Source: Pseudisothecium myosuroides (Eukaryota > Streptophyta > Bryopsida > Hypnales > Lembophyllaceae). From it: a stretch of DNA of 64,000 bases. Shown here piece after piece: positions 1-10,472 of the stretch (the stretch's first letter is position 1; every line of letters starts with the position of its first letter). The stretch covers positions 1 to 64,000 of the forward strand of contig CATOGU010000233.1 of the NCBI GenBank assembly GCA_951799445.1, given 5' to 3'. The position numbers and the translations under genes are program-made. The notes beneath the pieces are model-generated. The model worked only from the letters and a program-made list of their open reading frames with translations. It did not search any database and had not been told where the DNA came from.

Positions 1-309
1 TTGTGAAATTGAACTGCAGACTTGCGCTGACACTCATTTCAGAAATGTAAATCACTTTCTAGACAGTAAGTTCAGAAGTCTATCATCTTCAAAGAATCAT
101 GTCATTCATGATGTCGTCGCGGACGTCAAACATGTTGATTCACATGTCCATGAAGACGCAACTCCGACCCTTGCGATGCACTACTGCTTGCCATTTGTAT
201 TCTGATGTATTGAATGTGTACAGAACATTCCTGTAAGTGATACTTTATTGTGGGCCCATTTCTATGAATTATTATTTTCTTGCCACGTGACCTCTAGGCG
301 TGCACTAAC

Positions 310-1209
310 ATGTACAGAACTCTTCATCGCAGTAGAGGATATGAGACAGGTGATGATGGAGAAGACTCAGGTGGCGACACCAAGGCTGCTACTAAAGCTG
401 TTCATGCCGCAAAGAAGAGAGAACGCAAAACAACCACCTTGAAGAAAAAAATAAATGAATTGGACAAAGAAGGGGATCCTTTTGGAGCAATGAGGGATGG
501 ATTGACAAAAGATGTTGTCAAATATGCTAAGGCACTAGACCCAAGGACTGGTTGGGAGGGGCAACCTAAGAATCTGAAGAAGGCATTATTCCGAAGATTG
601 TACGAAGGTCTGCCCAAAATGCCCGTCAATCATCATTGGATTTTTTTGGGTTGTCAATGTTTGATCTTGTTATGTGCGATGTCGCCGGAAATGATTGTCT
701 CGTTGTCGTGGACGTTCTATTGGGTGTCGTCAGTGACGCTGAAGGTGACATCTTTCTTATATATTCAACGCATAGATTTGCACAGACGTGGTTTTCTTTT
801 TTCTAATTTCATGTTGTCTTTCCCAGAATAGCTGAGCATGGTCATCCAATGTTTTCCCTTTCCAAGAAGAAACCACAAAAGTCTTTAGGTGAATCTTGTA
901 CCCAAATTTCTAATTCAAACCATTTTGCAGATTGGGACACTTGTGGCCACTCCGATCGTGTAAGTGAGAAGTTTTTGGGTCCCATCATCACTAAGTCACT
1001 CATCACAATACGGTTCAAGTTGAACCAGAAGATTGACAATGGTGAGCCAATGCCGAACGATTTCAACCCCCTTTGGTGGGATGGGCTTGTCAAGATTCGC
1101 AGCTCCGACTGGGCACAAGTAAAGTCGGCACACATGCGTGCAATCTCCAAGAGTAAAGGAACTGGCTTGATGCAGTGAAGGCCGTGGAGAGGCAAGTCAT
1201 TTCTCGCTT
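310..1209 (+). CDS. 5' exons of CACTA-borne gene (unrecognised accessory protein)
   Basis: Coding-looking segments on the plus strand that I cannot assign to a family. About 334-607 encodes a basic, helical stretch (LKKKINELDKEGDPFGAMRD, then DPRTGWEGQPKNLKKALF). A donor at the GAAG/GTCTG junction (607/608) and an acceptor near 831 would join it to a segment starting EHGHPMFSLSKKKPQ. Later coding runs are DNFNPLWWDGLVKIRSSDW-like sequence near 1050-1120 and NWLDAVKAVERQVISRL ending at a GTGAGT donor at 1210. The last two runs lie in different frames with no clear intron between them, so there is probably a one-base frameshift near 1155. The general design (basic N-terminus, small exons, position inside a CACTA) resembles plant En/Spm accessory proteins, but this is inference. 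Exon limits are tentative. Confidence 0.4.
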
Positions 1210-1568
1210 GGTGAGTGCTGTCCAGAACTAGTCCGCTGCTGCCACTACGGTCTGATGTGATTTTGTGCATGTGATTTTTTTTTCCTTATTTGCTTTTTAT
1301 GTCATAGAAGACATAACTTAGGACAAGTTATGATTCAGAAGACATTCTTGAAGATGTCACATGTTACTTCTAACATCTTCAAAGACAGGTGAGGTCAGCT
1401 CATGTGTGCCGTAGGACACGGTATTCACGTCATTTTTCGCTTTCTTTGCATTTGTGAAAGTGTGATTGATGGATATGCAATGTGTTGAATCTATGTAGCT
1501 TCCTAATACATGCACCTTCCTATTATTCTTGTTGGTTGGATGTTTATGACTTCAATGTTGTAATGCAG

Positions 1569-4500
1569 GCCATGAATTTGGGTCGGCCCCCTTTTGATGC
1601 GGAGATAGACGCTGAAGTGGCTAGGGATTTGAGGAAAATCAGTGACGCAAAGTTGAGAACCCGAGCTAATTATGGACTGGAGCTTGAGGACTTGCTCACA
1701 CGCATGACGGAGGTCGAAGCCTGCACGGGTCGCCTTGAATCATCTCAATTGCGTATCGAGGATATGTTGAAGGAGCTCTTTCTTTGGAAAAAAGGTAAAG
1801 AACCCCAATCATTACAAGATGAAGGGGAGCCTTCTTTGTGCGCAGAGGCTGTAGGAGGACTAGAGGTAGTGTCACAAGGACGAGTAGCAAGGAGGAACGT
1901 GCAGAACGATTTTCTCACGCTAATACTGAAGTCTGCCCCTGCTACGGAAGACATTCAAGAACCTGTCAATGGTGACGTTGTTTCTAACTCTGTCCCTGTA
2001 GAGGAAGACGTTGCAGGAGACGTTGCAAGAGACGTTACAAGAGACGTTGCAGGAGACATTGCAAGAGACATTACAGGAGACGTTGCAGGAGACGGTTCAG
2101 GAGACGTTGCAGGTGCAGAGGAAGATATATCGAAGACTCATGTTGCTGCCAATAACTCGTTGGATTTAGTCTCCATAGGTGCTTCCAAGTGCGCAGATGT
2201 TGTGGCCACGCGTGAGGAAGCTGAAGTGGAACAAGAGGGAGACGATGCATGGGAATTGCCCCCTTCCAGTACAATGCAGCCCGTAGTACCAGTGCTTGTA
2301 AGTGAAGGCCAAGGCTCTTGTGGGAGTACGTATCATCCGTAAAGTCCCAATTAACAATTTAGTGAAGGTAAAAGTAGCAGAACTTTGTCAGTTTTTACAT
2401 TTAAATACAAAGTTAGGACTTAGATATTAGAAATAGAAATTAGTTTCTACGTAGAAAGGATAAAACTCTAATTAGGTTACGCAGTCTTCCAGAAACTGTA
2501 GCCGAAAAGCCGGAAAGTTCCGTAAAATTCCGGATCGTAGGGACCTACCGCCTAGGTTCCGGCTAGGGAACCTAAGGGAACGTTTTCGGCGGCGGGAACT
2601 TAGGGTTCCGACAGGTACTTAAACCCCACCGCCAGCCTCATTCAGTCTCTTTTCACCAATGCTCTTCCACGGTGCGTTAGAAGAGAGAAAGAGTGGTGAG
2701 TTAGGGCGTGTTAGGGAGAGAAAGGGAGGAAGGTGGCGATTGCACCGGATTGTCCTAGTAGTCGGTGAGATGGCGGAAGCGAGTCGATCCCGGAGGTCGG
2801 TAGTGACAGCCCGGGGCGTACGTCCGGTTATCCCATCAGATCCGGAGCGCCTTAAGGAGTTAGAAGAAGACCTGGAAATCATGGGGTGCTTAGGATTGGT
2901 AAAACGTCCATGGAACGTCCGGAGTGAAGAGATGATTGACGAGCTGGTTTCCGGAGTGGGTAATCAGTTTGATTTAACGATTAGGGGTCGATCTAGGGCC
3001 TGGATTCCGGAGTTGTAGGCGAAGGCATACTTTACGCCAACTAGAGGTTCCGGAATGACGTCCCGGACGGACACTTACGCCGCGGAAGTATTCCGGAGTC
3101 ATGCGGATTCCAAGGAAGGGAACGCCGCGAGTGACTGTAAGAGTCCCCGGGATGGGCAGTTGTTAGCATTCCTCATCCCTATTTTGTATCCGGAAAAGCC
3201 CACCCGGATTACAATGACTGTGGCAAACACTATTTTCGGAGCGCTGGGAGATAGAGAGAATCCGGCTCCCAGGCCGGTCAATTGGGGAGTAATCATCCAC
3301 TCCGTAGTGGAAAAGTTAGCGGTCAATATCGCGAACAAGAAGTCAAGTCCGATTAGCCCCTATCTTTTCCATCTGTATCACTCCGAGGATGCACTGGCCG
3401 GACCGGAAATGACAGTATACCGGAAGGGCAAGAATTTATTGAAGTACGGACTTCCCGCGGAAGATGAACCGGATGAGCTCGAGCCGGAAGAAGAGGAACC
3501 AGAACCGGAGCAGGCATCACCTAACGTTGGAGGGACGCGCCGGAAATCAACTAATCGGGGTGCGCGGGGGAAGCAAGAAGCCGAGGAGGTAGAGAAGCCC
3601 CGAGAACCACTTCCGGAAACGGATCAGCTAGAGGCCACCATCAAATGGCTGTTAGCTACCCGGGCACAGAATGAGCGGATGTCGGCTCTGATCCGGGAGA
3701 TGTGCGAGAAATTGGGTGTGAAGGAAGAAACCCAAATCCTGGTGGCGTTGATGGAAAGGCCAGATCCGGAAGCGGTGAAGCAGCTGGAGGACCGGATTCT
3801 GACCTTGGAGCAAGAACGGGACCGGTTTCGAGAACAAGCTGCGTGGTTGGAGAAAGAGCGGATGGCCGCTGAAGCAAAGGAGGGAGAAGCCCTCGATCTG
3901 GTCCAGAATGTCAGGAGCCTGTTTGACAATCCGGCGGATATTCTTGCCAGAGCTACACTCTGGAATAATCACATGGTGAAGGATGGTCATGTGGCCGGAT
4001 CGAAGGTGGTGAGCATCCTCGTAGATTTTGAAGTCCGGATTGAAGGAATGCTCAAGGAAGTCCGGCAACTGTTGGAAAACTTGGATCCGCTTGAGGGGTT
4101 AGACCAAGGCCTTTTTGACCTGGGTCAGGATCTCCAAGAAGGAGGGGCACAAAACCATCCTTCTCCGGCAAAGAGTAAAACGATTGCCAGAACATCGCAA
4201 GCCGGAACAGCATCGGCCCAGAAGAGGAGGTCGCTAGTGAAGCAGTTTGCGACCACGAATCCGATCAAGGACGTTGTTCTAGGCGTTCCAGCCGGAAGAA
4301 CTGCGTCAGTGGCAAATCTCTTCCCCGACAGGCCGGTTGCTTCTACTTTCCGGGAACCAGGTTTACCCGGAACGGTGTTGAATCTAGCTCGAACGGATCC
4401 GGTGAGTTTTACTCACATGCTCCAGCCCCTTCTCCAGACACCACCACCATCCCAGCTCATCGATCTTACTGTTCCGAAACCAAGGGGGCGACGGCTACTG

Positions 4501-6391
4501 AGCGAGACAGACCCGGAATCGGAAGAAGAGGAGACGACTCAATCGGAGGAAGAAGAGTTGCAGCCTCCCCGGACCAGGTCAAAGACGAAGAACACCCCGC
4601 CCAAGAAGACAGGTGGATCGCCATCTCAGGGTGGCACTTCTGTAAAGAAGGCTAAGAGAAATAAGTGACTATCTAGGGTAGCCGTAATAATAATTAGGAT
4701 TCTTACCAGGATGGTAGTTCCGGAACCGGATTTTCCGGATGTGGGACCAGTAGTTCCGGACTTTTAGGAGTTAAACGGTTTCCCAGTATTCTCGGAACGG
4801 TCTTCAGGGCCGTTGCCTTTTTGCTTTTTGTTTGGTCGTTGGCCGGTTTTTCTGGTGGCCGTTTGGGCTGCCTTTTTGTGGGTTTTTAAGGGCAGGCCGG
4901 CTTGTTGGCCTGTCATTCCTTTCCCTTGTTCATTTTAATCTGAAGCATTCAGGAAAGCACTCGTTGGATTATTCTCTTGCGTATCGCGTCTATAGTCACT
5001 TGTGTGGATGTGTAAGTGAGAGTGTGCAAGGGGAGGAGTCCGAATTCTTGGACTGCCGGATTAGGCTGAGTGTGTTTTACGGATGAGTTTTTAGACTTGC
5101 GCAGTGAGAAAGTGGCGCCTTTAAATCGCTGGTACGGTAATCCGGTGGAGACCAAGGAGTGGTCCGGAAGCTAGTCCGGAATTCGCAGGGGCGGTTCCGT
5201 GCGGAGATAGGCAACCGCCAGAGGAATATTTCCACCCATCCGGAAGGCTAGTCAACCTCATGAGCGGTCGAGAGCTAGGAAGTCATTCCCTTAGTTCCGG
5301 AAGTTCGGTATCCGTCGTTGTAGTAAGGAGGACCTAACGCTACCCTGTGTGACCAGCTTTCCGGATAGGCCATCCGGGATGTTGTGAGGATGCCACCCTG
5401 TTTGCTCAACTAGATCTATTCTTGGGTTGTGTTTTGTTTTATGTTAATAAAGTTTATGTCAGATACGGAGTGGTGCAGTTCCCTACCCCTCGAAAAGAGC
5501 AAGTGAGGAACCCTCTGAGGGTAAAACAGAGGTATCAAAAACCAACTTGTTAGAAAGACGGAACCGGAAGATTGGATAGGGCCGGATCCGGAAGAGAATC
5601 CGGAAAGGAAATAGTTCCGGAAAAGAGTTCGTGTGTTGAAAGGACCCCTCTTGAGGTGGTCAAAGTCCGGAAACTTAGAGGTTTAGAAAACACTAATTTT
5701 GAAGCAACGTCTGGAATCTCCTGGGACGATAACTTGTGTCATTTTAGCACGTTTTGTTGTTAAAGATACTTACGCCTAGATTACGCGTACGACAGCTCTA
5801 ACCCGGGTGAGGTAATAGAACTCAGAAACTTTGGCCATCCGTTTCATTGTGTTGACCCACACTTTGTTGAACCAGCAGTTTCCATCACGCTTACGTCTTG
5901 TTGTGGAAGACATTGTTGTAGACACGCAAGCAGATTTTCCATGTTATGCATCATGTCATAGCTGACGTTAAGCAGAGTACGCGCGCTGTGTGATATGGAG
6001 TCAACAACAATTGTGTTTTTTTGTCTTTATTGAAGAAGGACGGTGAAGCCCTTGCTGATTCATCAGGCAGACCACGTCGTGCAATGAAGATAACTTCCAC
6101 AACTCTGAGAAGGTTCAGGAGGCACCCCTGAAGACGCACGTGGCAAAGGGAGCACCAAAGGCATCCCTTGTTACAAAGTCTGCCCAAGGTACCTCTAAGG
6201 TGAGTACTATTGTTTGGAATTTAGCCCTTTGCCGCTTCATATGGTATTCGTGCATGCTTCTGTGAACAAAACAATTCTATGACCTCTTCATTGTTGACAA
6301 AATGTCCTACAGCATTACAACTCATGCTGTGGATGTCGCTAGAGTGATGCAGGTGCCCAGTGGTAAGAGTTCTGGAGCTCGGAAGAAGTGA
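1569..6391 (+). CDS. 3' exons of CACTA-borne gene, interrupted by a nested element in an intron
   Basis: Three exons join in phase 0. Exon 1569-2297 follows a TGCAG acceptor and ends at a GTAAGTGA donor (243 codons). Exon 6071-6199 follows a GGCAG acceptor and ends at an AAG/GTGAGT donor (43 codons). Exon 6353-6391 follows a TGCAG acceptor and ends in TGA. The first exon starts AMNLGRPPFDAEIDAEVA, runs into a probable coiled coil (LEDLLTRMTEVEACTGRLES) and contains an acidic four-residue repeat (DVAG/DVAR). The C-terminus is basic (VPSGKSSGARKK). An oligomerising coiled coil with a basic tail would fit a DNA-binding accessory protein of the element, but I recognise no domain. The intron 2298-6070 contains the CCGG-rich insertion. 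If splicing ignores the insertion, the gene could still be expressed. Confidence 0.5.
2004..2111 (+). repeat. 12-bp coding minisatellite, 9 units
   Basis: Nine in-frame copies of GGAGACGTTGCA with substitutions lie inside the first large exon of the CACTA-borne gene. They encode an acidic DVAG/DVAR/DITG repeat. Copy number in such arrays changes easily. Confidence 0.9.
2770..4668 (+). pseudogene. Gag-like ORF of the CCGG-rich element, one nonsense codon
   Basis: A single frame runs from ATG 2770 (MAEASRSRR) to TGA 4666-4668, 632 codons, broken only by TAG at codon 83 (3016-3018). The frame stays open after it (AKAYFTPTRGSG), so TGG to TAG is the simplest explanation. A downstream ATG at 3055 would give a 537-residue product. 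Visible parts: a globular region at codons 126-228 (VNWGVIIHSVVEKLAVNIAN, SSPISPYLFHLYHSEDALAG); an acidic run at 231-247; a probable coiled coil at 334-380 rich in E, R and Q; and a serine/acid-rich C-terminus ending in a basic tail (KKAKRNK). Length, coiled coil and basic tail fit a plant retrotransposon Gag or a plant transposon-associated protein. I do not recognise a specific family and see no zinc knuckle. Confidence 0.55.
5446..5451 (+). terminator. AATAAA polyadenylation signal of the CCGG-rich element
   Basis: AATAAA in a T-rich context (TTTATGTTAATAAAG), 780 bases after the stop codon of the gag-like ORF and still within the CCGG-rich segment. Confidence 0.4.
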
Positions 6392-7125
6392 TGTCCTTCT
6401 GTAGCGATGTTGCCTCTGATGTCTCTGAAGACGTGATCTCGTTTGTTGCGACATGCAGGGAAGCACAACATGTTTCTTGTAATGTTCGTGGAAGCGTGTT
6501 TGTATGTCAATCTTGGAAGCGAGGGACTCTATTTCTGGCATGAGGAAATAGGGGAGAGGAGGTTAGCACGATGTACTTTGCAGGAGCCCTTTCCACATTT
6601 TAGACTGACTGTGCTTTTCACTAGTCATTTCAAACAAAATCTTTTTTGTGACCTAGAGCTATTCACATGCTTTTGACAACACGTTTGTCTCTGTATGTGC
6701 TCTTCTGTGGCATAGGACATTTATCTTTTCATGGCATGGTAACAAAATTCAGAATTCTTCCATTCATTGCCATTTCTGGATTGGTTAAGATCTTATCGTG
6801 CATTATTAGTTGAAGTTTCTGTGTATGTAATTGAAGAGAATGTTGATACCACGGCAATAATTTTATGTTGAACTACTAAAATAAAGTCCTCATGTATTCA
6901 ACGTATTTGCATATTTCTTGTTTTGTAGTCATTGGTAGAAGGTAGACACACATTAAGGATAGGTGAATGTATGACTCCTTTGATGATGGCGTTACAATCC
7001 TTGCTCTGTATCCATGTCATTCATGACACTGGCTGCAACAATGTCTTCTTTTGCAGCTGTTATCCTTCATGTCAGAGTGAACGTCGTGCGCAATGTTGAA
7101 GAATTTTGCAAATACAGGAAACCCC

Positions 7126-7213
7126 GTTCAATAACATATCACTGCTGATGTCTCCGAAAACCTGACAACGTTCAATAACATGTCACTGCTGATGTCTCCG
7201 AAAACCTGACAAT
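7126..7213. repeat. 44-bp tandem duplication in CACTA subterminal region
   Basis: Two adjacent 44-bp copies beginning GTTCAATAACATRTCACTGC and each containing GATGTCTCCGAAAACC differ at very few positions. The duplication multiplies the GATGTC word typical of this region. Confidence 0.85.
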
Positions 7214-7339
7214 GTTGTTGAAGACATACAGCTTGTCATAATCAAAAATTTGAAACCATTCCTGACGTTGACAATGACGTTTTCTGAAACAAGTCGTTGT
7301 TGTTGACGACGTCACTAGAAACATACTTTCAAGCATGAA

Positions 7340-7719
7340 ATCTTTTGAAACCATCTGACGTGGCATCTGATGTGGATTTGCCACGTCGAAATTTTTGCCT
7401 GCCACATCAGATTTCCCAGGGTCCACGTCACTACGCCGGGCAGGCCCACCAAAAAAACCACGTGGCTTCGTTTGCCGTAAGAAAGGGTGAGCTGGCAACG
7501 TGGACCCCTCCATGTGCCGCACGTTGGGACATTTGAAGGACCATGATTACTGGTGATGTCACCGAAAATTCAACATGTTGTTAGTGACATTGAAAAAAAT
7601 TTGGCATGTTACTCACGTCACCAAAAAAAACGTATTTTGCACTATGTCACGAGCAACATCAAAAAACGTAGGAGGCACGTTGTTTTGGATGTCACCAAAA
7701 TCACTGTTTTCTTATAGTG
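7340..7719. repeat. CACTA subterminal motif region and terminus
   Basis: The last 380 bp contain paired inverted words: GACGTGGC/GCCACGTC and CTGATGTGG/CCACATCAG near 7360-7410, then GTCACCGAAAA, ACGTCACCAAAAAA and GTCACCAAAATCACTG towards the end. Clustered short motifs in both orientations within a few hundred bases of the end are characteristic of CACTA elements, where they bind an element-encoded protein. The terminus itself is CTTATAGTG at 7711-7719. Confidence 0.65.
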
Positions 7720-8410
7720 TGTACTAGCCGGAGGAGGTGGTGCCAAACGATACGCAGGGCCATAGAAGACGAATGCCTCGTTAGGATTTGGAGATGGGTT
7801 CCCATTCCTCTGGCTAGGATTAGCACGTAGAGGGGGTCGAAGTTGTGGAGCAGATTGCGATGCTAACCAAAATTTTCGATTGTAGCTACCAAGACCTCCT
7901 CGATTTGAGTTACGCGGGGCAGTAGTGTGCCATGTATGTGGGATACTGTCTCTTGTGTGGCCCCCGACATTGGTGTTGCTAGCAAATCTCGGGCGTTTGC
8001 TAGAGTTCCCTGGGCCTGTAGTAACAGGATTTGCGGCAGAAAAGCTCGTAGGCTTGATCCACCTTTCAGTTTGACGAACGTTTGCACCAGGCGGATAAGT
8101 AGCCAATAACTTGGCGTTTGGATCCATGGCATACTGCATTGCTGCCTCAATCATCATGTCTCGCATATGGTGGAAGACTATTTGGTGGCAAACGGCGACT
8201 CTTGTCGCATCGCGAAGCCAAATAATGAACGCAGCAAACTTTGCCGATAGAGTCGGGTATTCATGATTAAAGAATACGTGTAAATTATTCACCATAAACC
8301 ATACCGCATGGTCAAACCAGACTACGTCGCCCTTGCAGCCTTTAGACGTATCTGACTTGCAAGTACACCGGAGGTACAGTCGCTTGCAATTGTTATATAG
8401 TATTAGATAT
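7720..8410 (-). pseudogene. Minus-strand ORF interrupted by the CACTA insertion
   Basis: The minus-strand frame is open from about 8410 down to the CACTA end at 7719, then runs a short way into transposon DNA before stopping. The real 3' part is therefore displaced or lost. The encoded stretch has a Cys-rich start (CKRLYLRCTCKSDTSKGCKG), then an aromatic/helical part (YPTLSAKFAAFIIWLRDA, HHMRDMMIEAAMQYAMDP) and an Arg/Asn/Pro-rich region ending APPPPAST at the junction. I do not recognise the protein. It could be a nucleocapsid-like or transposon-associated ORF. The ATG at 8295 lies inside the open frame and need not be the true start. Confidence 0.4.
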
Positions 8411-8415
8411 CTATA

Positions 8416-9733
8416 TTATCATATATCTTTAATATACACACTATCTAGTTTATCAACAATGATTAGAACTACGTATGATTCCTGTGATCTTGTGCATATT
8501 TTAAATCTCTTTTGAATTCTACCGTAGTTTTCGGGTGTGGAATTAGATGAACAGGGATTCCACAAGCCGTAAGGTCATTACTAGAACAATGGGAGGGCAC
8601 TTTTTAAAGAAAAATTCCGTTAGTTTCGTTATCCAAATTGATACGTGTACACAAGAGTTACAATATTGGTGGGAGTAAAGCGAACAGATTATGCGTAGGT
8701 CTACTTGCAAATATGTTTACATTTCCACTATATGTTTTCAAACCTGATTTGGAATTGTTATCTTATCAATCATACTCCCGTGAAAGATAAAGCAAGTTCA
8801 CAATCTGGAGAGTGATCATGCTAACTATCACTTAATCAAAAATTTTCTGTTACATCACTCTAGGATGTTCGTAGTCCATTTACAGAGTGCAAATGGAATC
8901 TAAAAATATATATATACACAGCCGTAATTTACAGCATCTATCGACAGCTTGGATCAAGAGCATGCTGGTAACGATTCATCTCCTACTTGCTTTCTTGGTT
9001 AAGTACGAAACACAAGAAGTATCAAGCAGATAGCATCTAGTCCTTCTAAGTGTACAAGCATAATCTGTATGCGCCAAATGGCTGGTTATTTTACAAAAAA
9101 CAACCTTATGCATAATGAACCCTACATATCGACCCTTACACCAATGTATATCCAATACGTAACTTGAAATTTAAATATGAATCAAGTGCAAAGCAAAGAG
9201 TGAGGTTCAGTGTTATGAATTATTTTGCACACAAAGGAATGTGGCCAAATCTGGAGGAGACACGCCTCACCTGCATCCATGATCCAACAACGAACACACA
9301 GTTAGTTCCGGATCGCGTGCGAGGTATCAACAGCATGTCTTCGAGTTGTTATCCAGGCCACAGATTAGGTCACATGGCAAGCAAGTACAAATTAGAATTC
9401 AAGCAAGAATTCATATAAGCAATACAACCAGATTAGCTACATCTAAATTCATCTCTCGTTAGGCACAGCATGTACTAAACCTGTACAACCGTCTTTAAGA
9501 TTGCGTCCATGGCGTGAGAGCTCAAACGGACAGCTATTGCACAAATCGCAAAACAAAAGACGCTCCAAGATTTCAAGGGATGCTCCAAGAATCTCAAAGA
9601 ATGCTCCAGGAGACTGATCGCTCTGGTCACAAGCTATAGTGATTGTCGACGTCCTTATATGACGTACACGGCGCGAAGCAGCGGGTCAGCATCGACCACC
9701 AGCTGTATAAGTACAGCTCACTTCAAGATAACC
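8416..9733. other. No recognisable gene
   Basis: AT-rich sequence without a convincing coding region. A short open frame at 9164-9418 has no recognisable features. Near 9545-9615 the words GCTCCAAGA and GCTCCAGGA recur irregularly. Confidence 0.5.
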
Positions 9734-9826
9734 TCGTTCTCACCGATTGATATCCGAGTAGGTTACAAAGAGGCCAGTGTCCGTATGCCAGATTCAAATT
9801 GATGCCTCAGGGTGTACTCACCATGT
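9734..9826 (+). pseudogene. Remnant of Ty3/gypsy reverse transcriptase
   Basis: Translation from 9734 gives SFSPIDIRVGYKEASVRMPD. Its spacing matches the Ty3/gypsy RT block FxxxDLRSGYHQIRVxxxD residue for residue (D, R, GY, VR and D conserved). After a stop at 9800 another frame gives LMPQGVLT, resembling the following RT block VMPFGLTNAP, with about a dozen residues missing between. The catalytic YxDD region is absent. This is a short decayed fragment; the match is by eye. Confidence 0.45.
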
Positions 9827-9906
9827 GGTGTCTTAGGTTTGTAGATTAGAGAGTTGGGATTACCGGCTTATAAATTTACAGCTTAAGTATGGTTGGCTGT
9901 TTTTGT

Positions 9907-9938
9907 AAACAAAAAACAAAAAACAAAAAACAAAAAAC
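9907..9938. repeat. (AAAAAAC)n microsatellite
   Basis: Four to five copies of the 7-mer CAAAAAA in a row. Confidence 0.9.
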
Positions 9939-9996
9939 GTCTTTGTGTTGTGTACCTATAGTCCTGTAATTTTGATAAACTCCATTACTAGAACAT

Positions 9997-10027
9997 GAGA
10001 GAGAGAGAGAGGGAGAGAGAGAGAGAG
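9997..10027. repeat. (GA)n microsatellite
   Basis: About 15 GA dinucleotides with one interruption (GGGA). Confidence 0.9.
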
Positions 10028-10472
10028 CAATAGAAATAATTAAAGAAAATCTTTATATCATAATTTTCACAAAATAACCTTTGCAAAGATGAAAATATTG
10101 CAATAAAAAGAAATTAATTAGTAAGTAGAATCTTCACATTTGAATATGTAGAGCAATAGTTTCAATTTCAAGAAAATCTTCAATGAAAAAAATTATCAAT
10201 ATTCATATAATAAGCTACAAATATACATATATTGAATATAAAAGAATGTAGCAAAATGGCTACAAATATCATTCTACCATATTTATTGATATGGTAGGTT
10301 GTCTCAATTGAAACAATAAAATAATGATGAACACCAAGAGAATGCAGTTGGATGGAAGTGGATGTCGCCAAAGCGTGGATAAACCCTAAACATGCAGAGT
10401 TTGAAACAAACTCTTAACTTTTCCATCCACCTGATTCAGGTATAAATATATATAGGAATCTCCAAGACAAGG

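Larger units (their letters stand above)
2500..5670 (+). mobile_element. CCGG-rich retroelement-like insertion nested in a CACTA intron
   Basis: The segment differs sharply from its flanks. It is GC-richer, and the tetramer CCGG (mostly as TTCCGGA or CCGGAA) occurs about 65 times by hand count, against roughly 12 expected by chance. The motif is dense in the ORF and in the untranslated parts alike, and stops near 5660. It holds a TACTTAAA TATA-like box near 2617, one long gag-like frame (2770-4668) and an AATAAA at 5446. I found no long terminal repeats and no reverse transcriptase, so it may be a derivative that moves in trans (LARD-like) or a captured transcription unit. Boundaries are approximate. 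Confidence 0.5.
1..7719 (+). mobile_element. CACTA (En/Spm-type) transposon, right part; left end outside window
   Basis: Read on the minus strand, the DNA ending at 7719 begins CACTATAAGAAAACAGTG, the classic start of a CACTA terminus (CACTA followed by AAGAAAA). The adjoining 180 bp repeats GTCACCAAAA-like motifs in both orientations, as in the subterminal repeats bound by CACTA accessory proteins. The interior (5880-7700 and parts of 1-1480) is full of GATGTC/GAAGAC-type words and carries a multi-exon plus-strand gene. No matching left terminus is in the window, and the large TNP2-type transposase gene is not seen and may lie further left. A second element is nested at about 2500-5670. The terminus is seen directly; the extent to position 1 is inferred from shared composition and from the gene spanning the nested insertion. 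Confidence 0.7.

Noticed and set aside
5528..5545. GGTATCAAAAACC as a tRNA-Met primer-binding site of an LTR retrotransposon
   Set aside because: Only the first seven bases match well, it lies downstream rather than upstream of the gag-like ORF, and no long terminal repeats could be found.
7642..7719. Continuation of the 8295-7642 frame into STHYKKTVILV as real protein
   Set aside because: These codons are the CACTA terminus and subterminal repeats, not part of the original gene.
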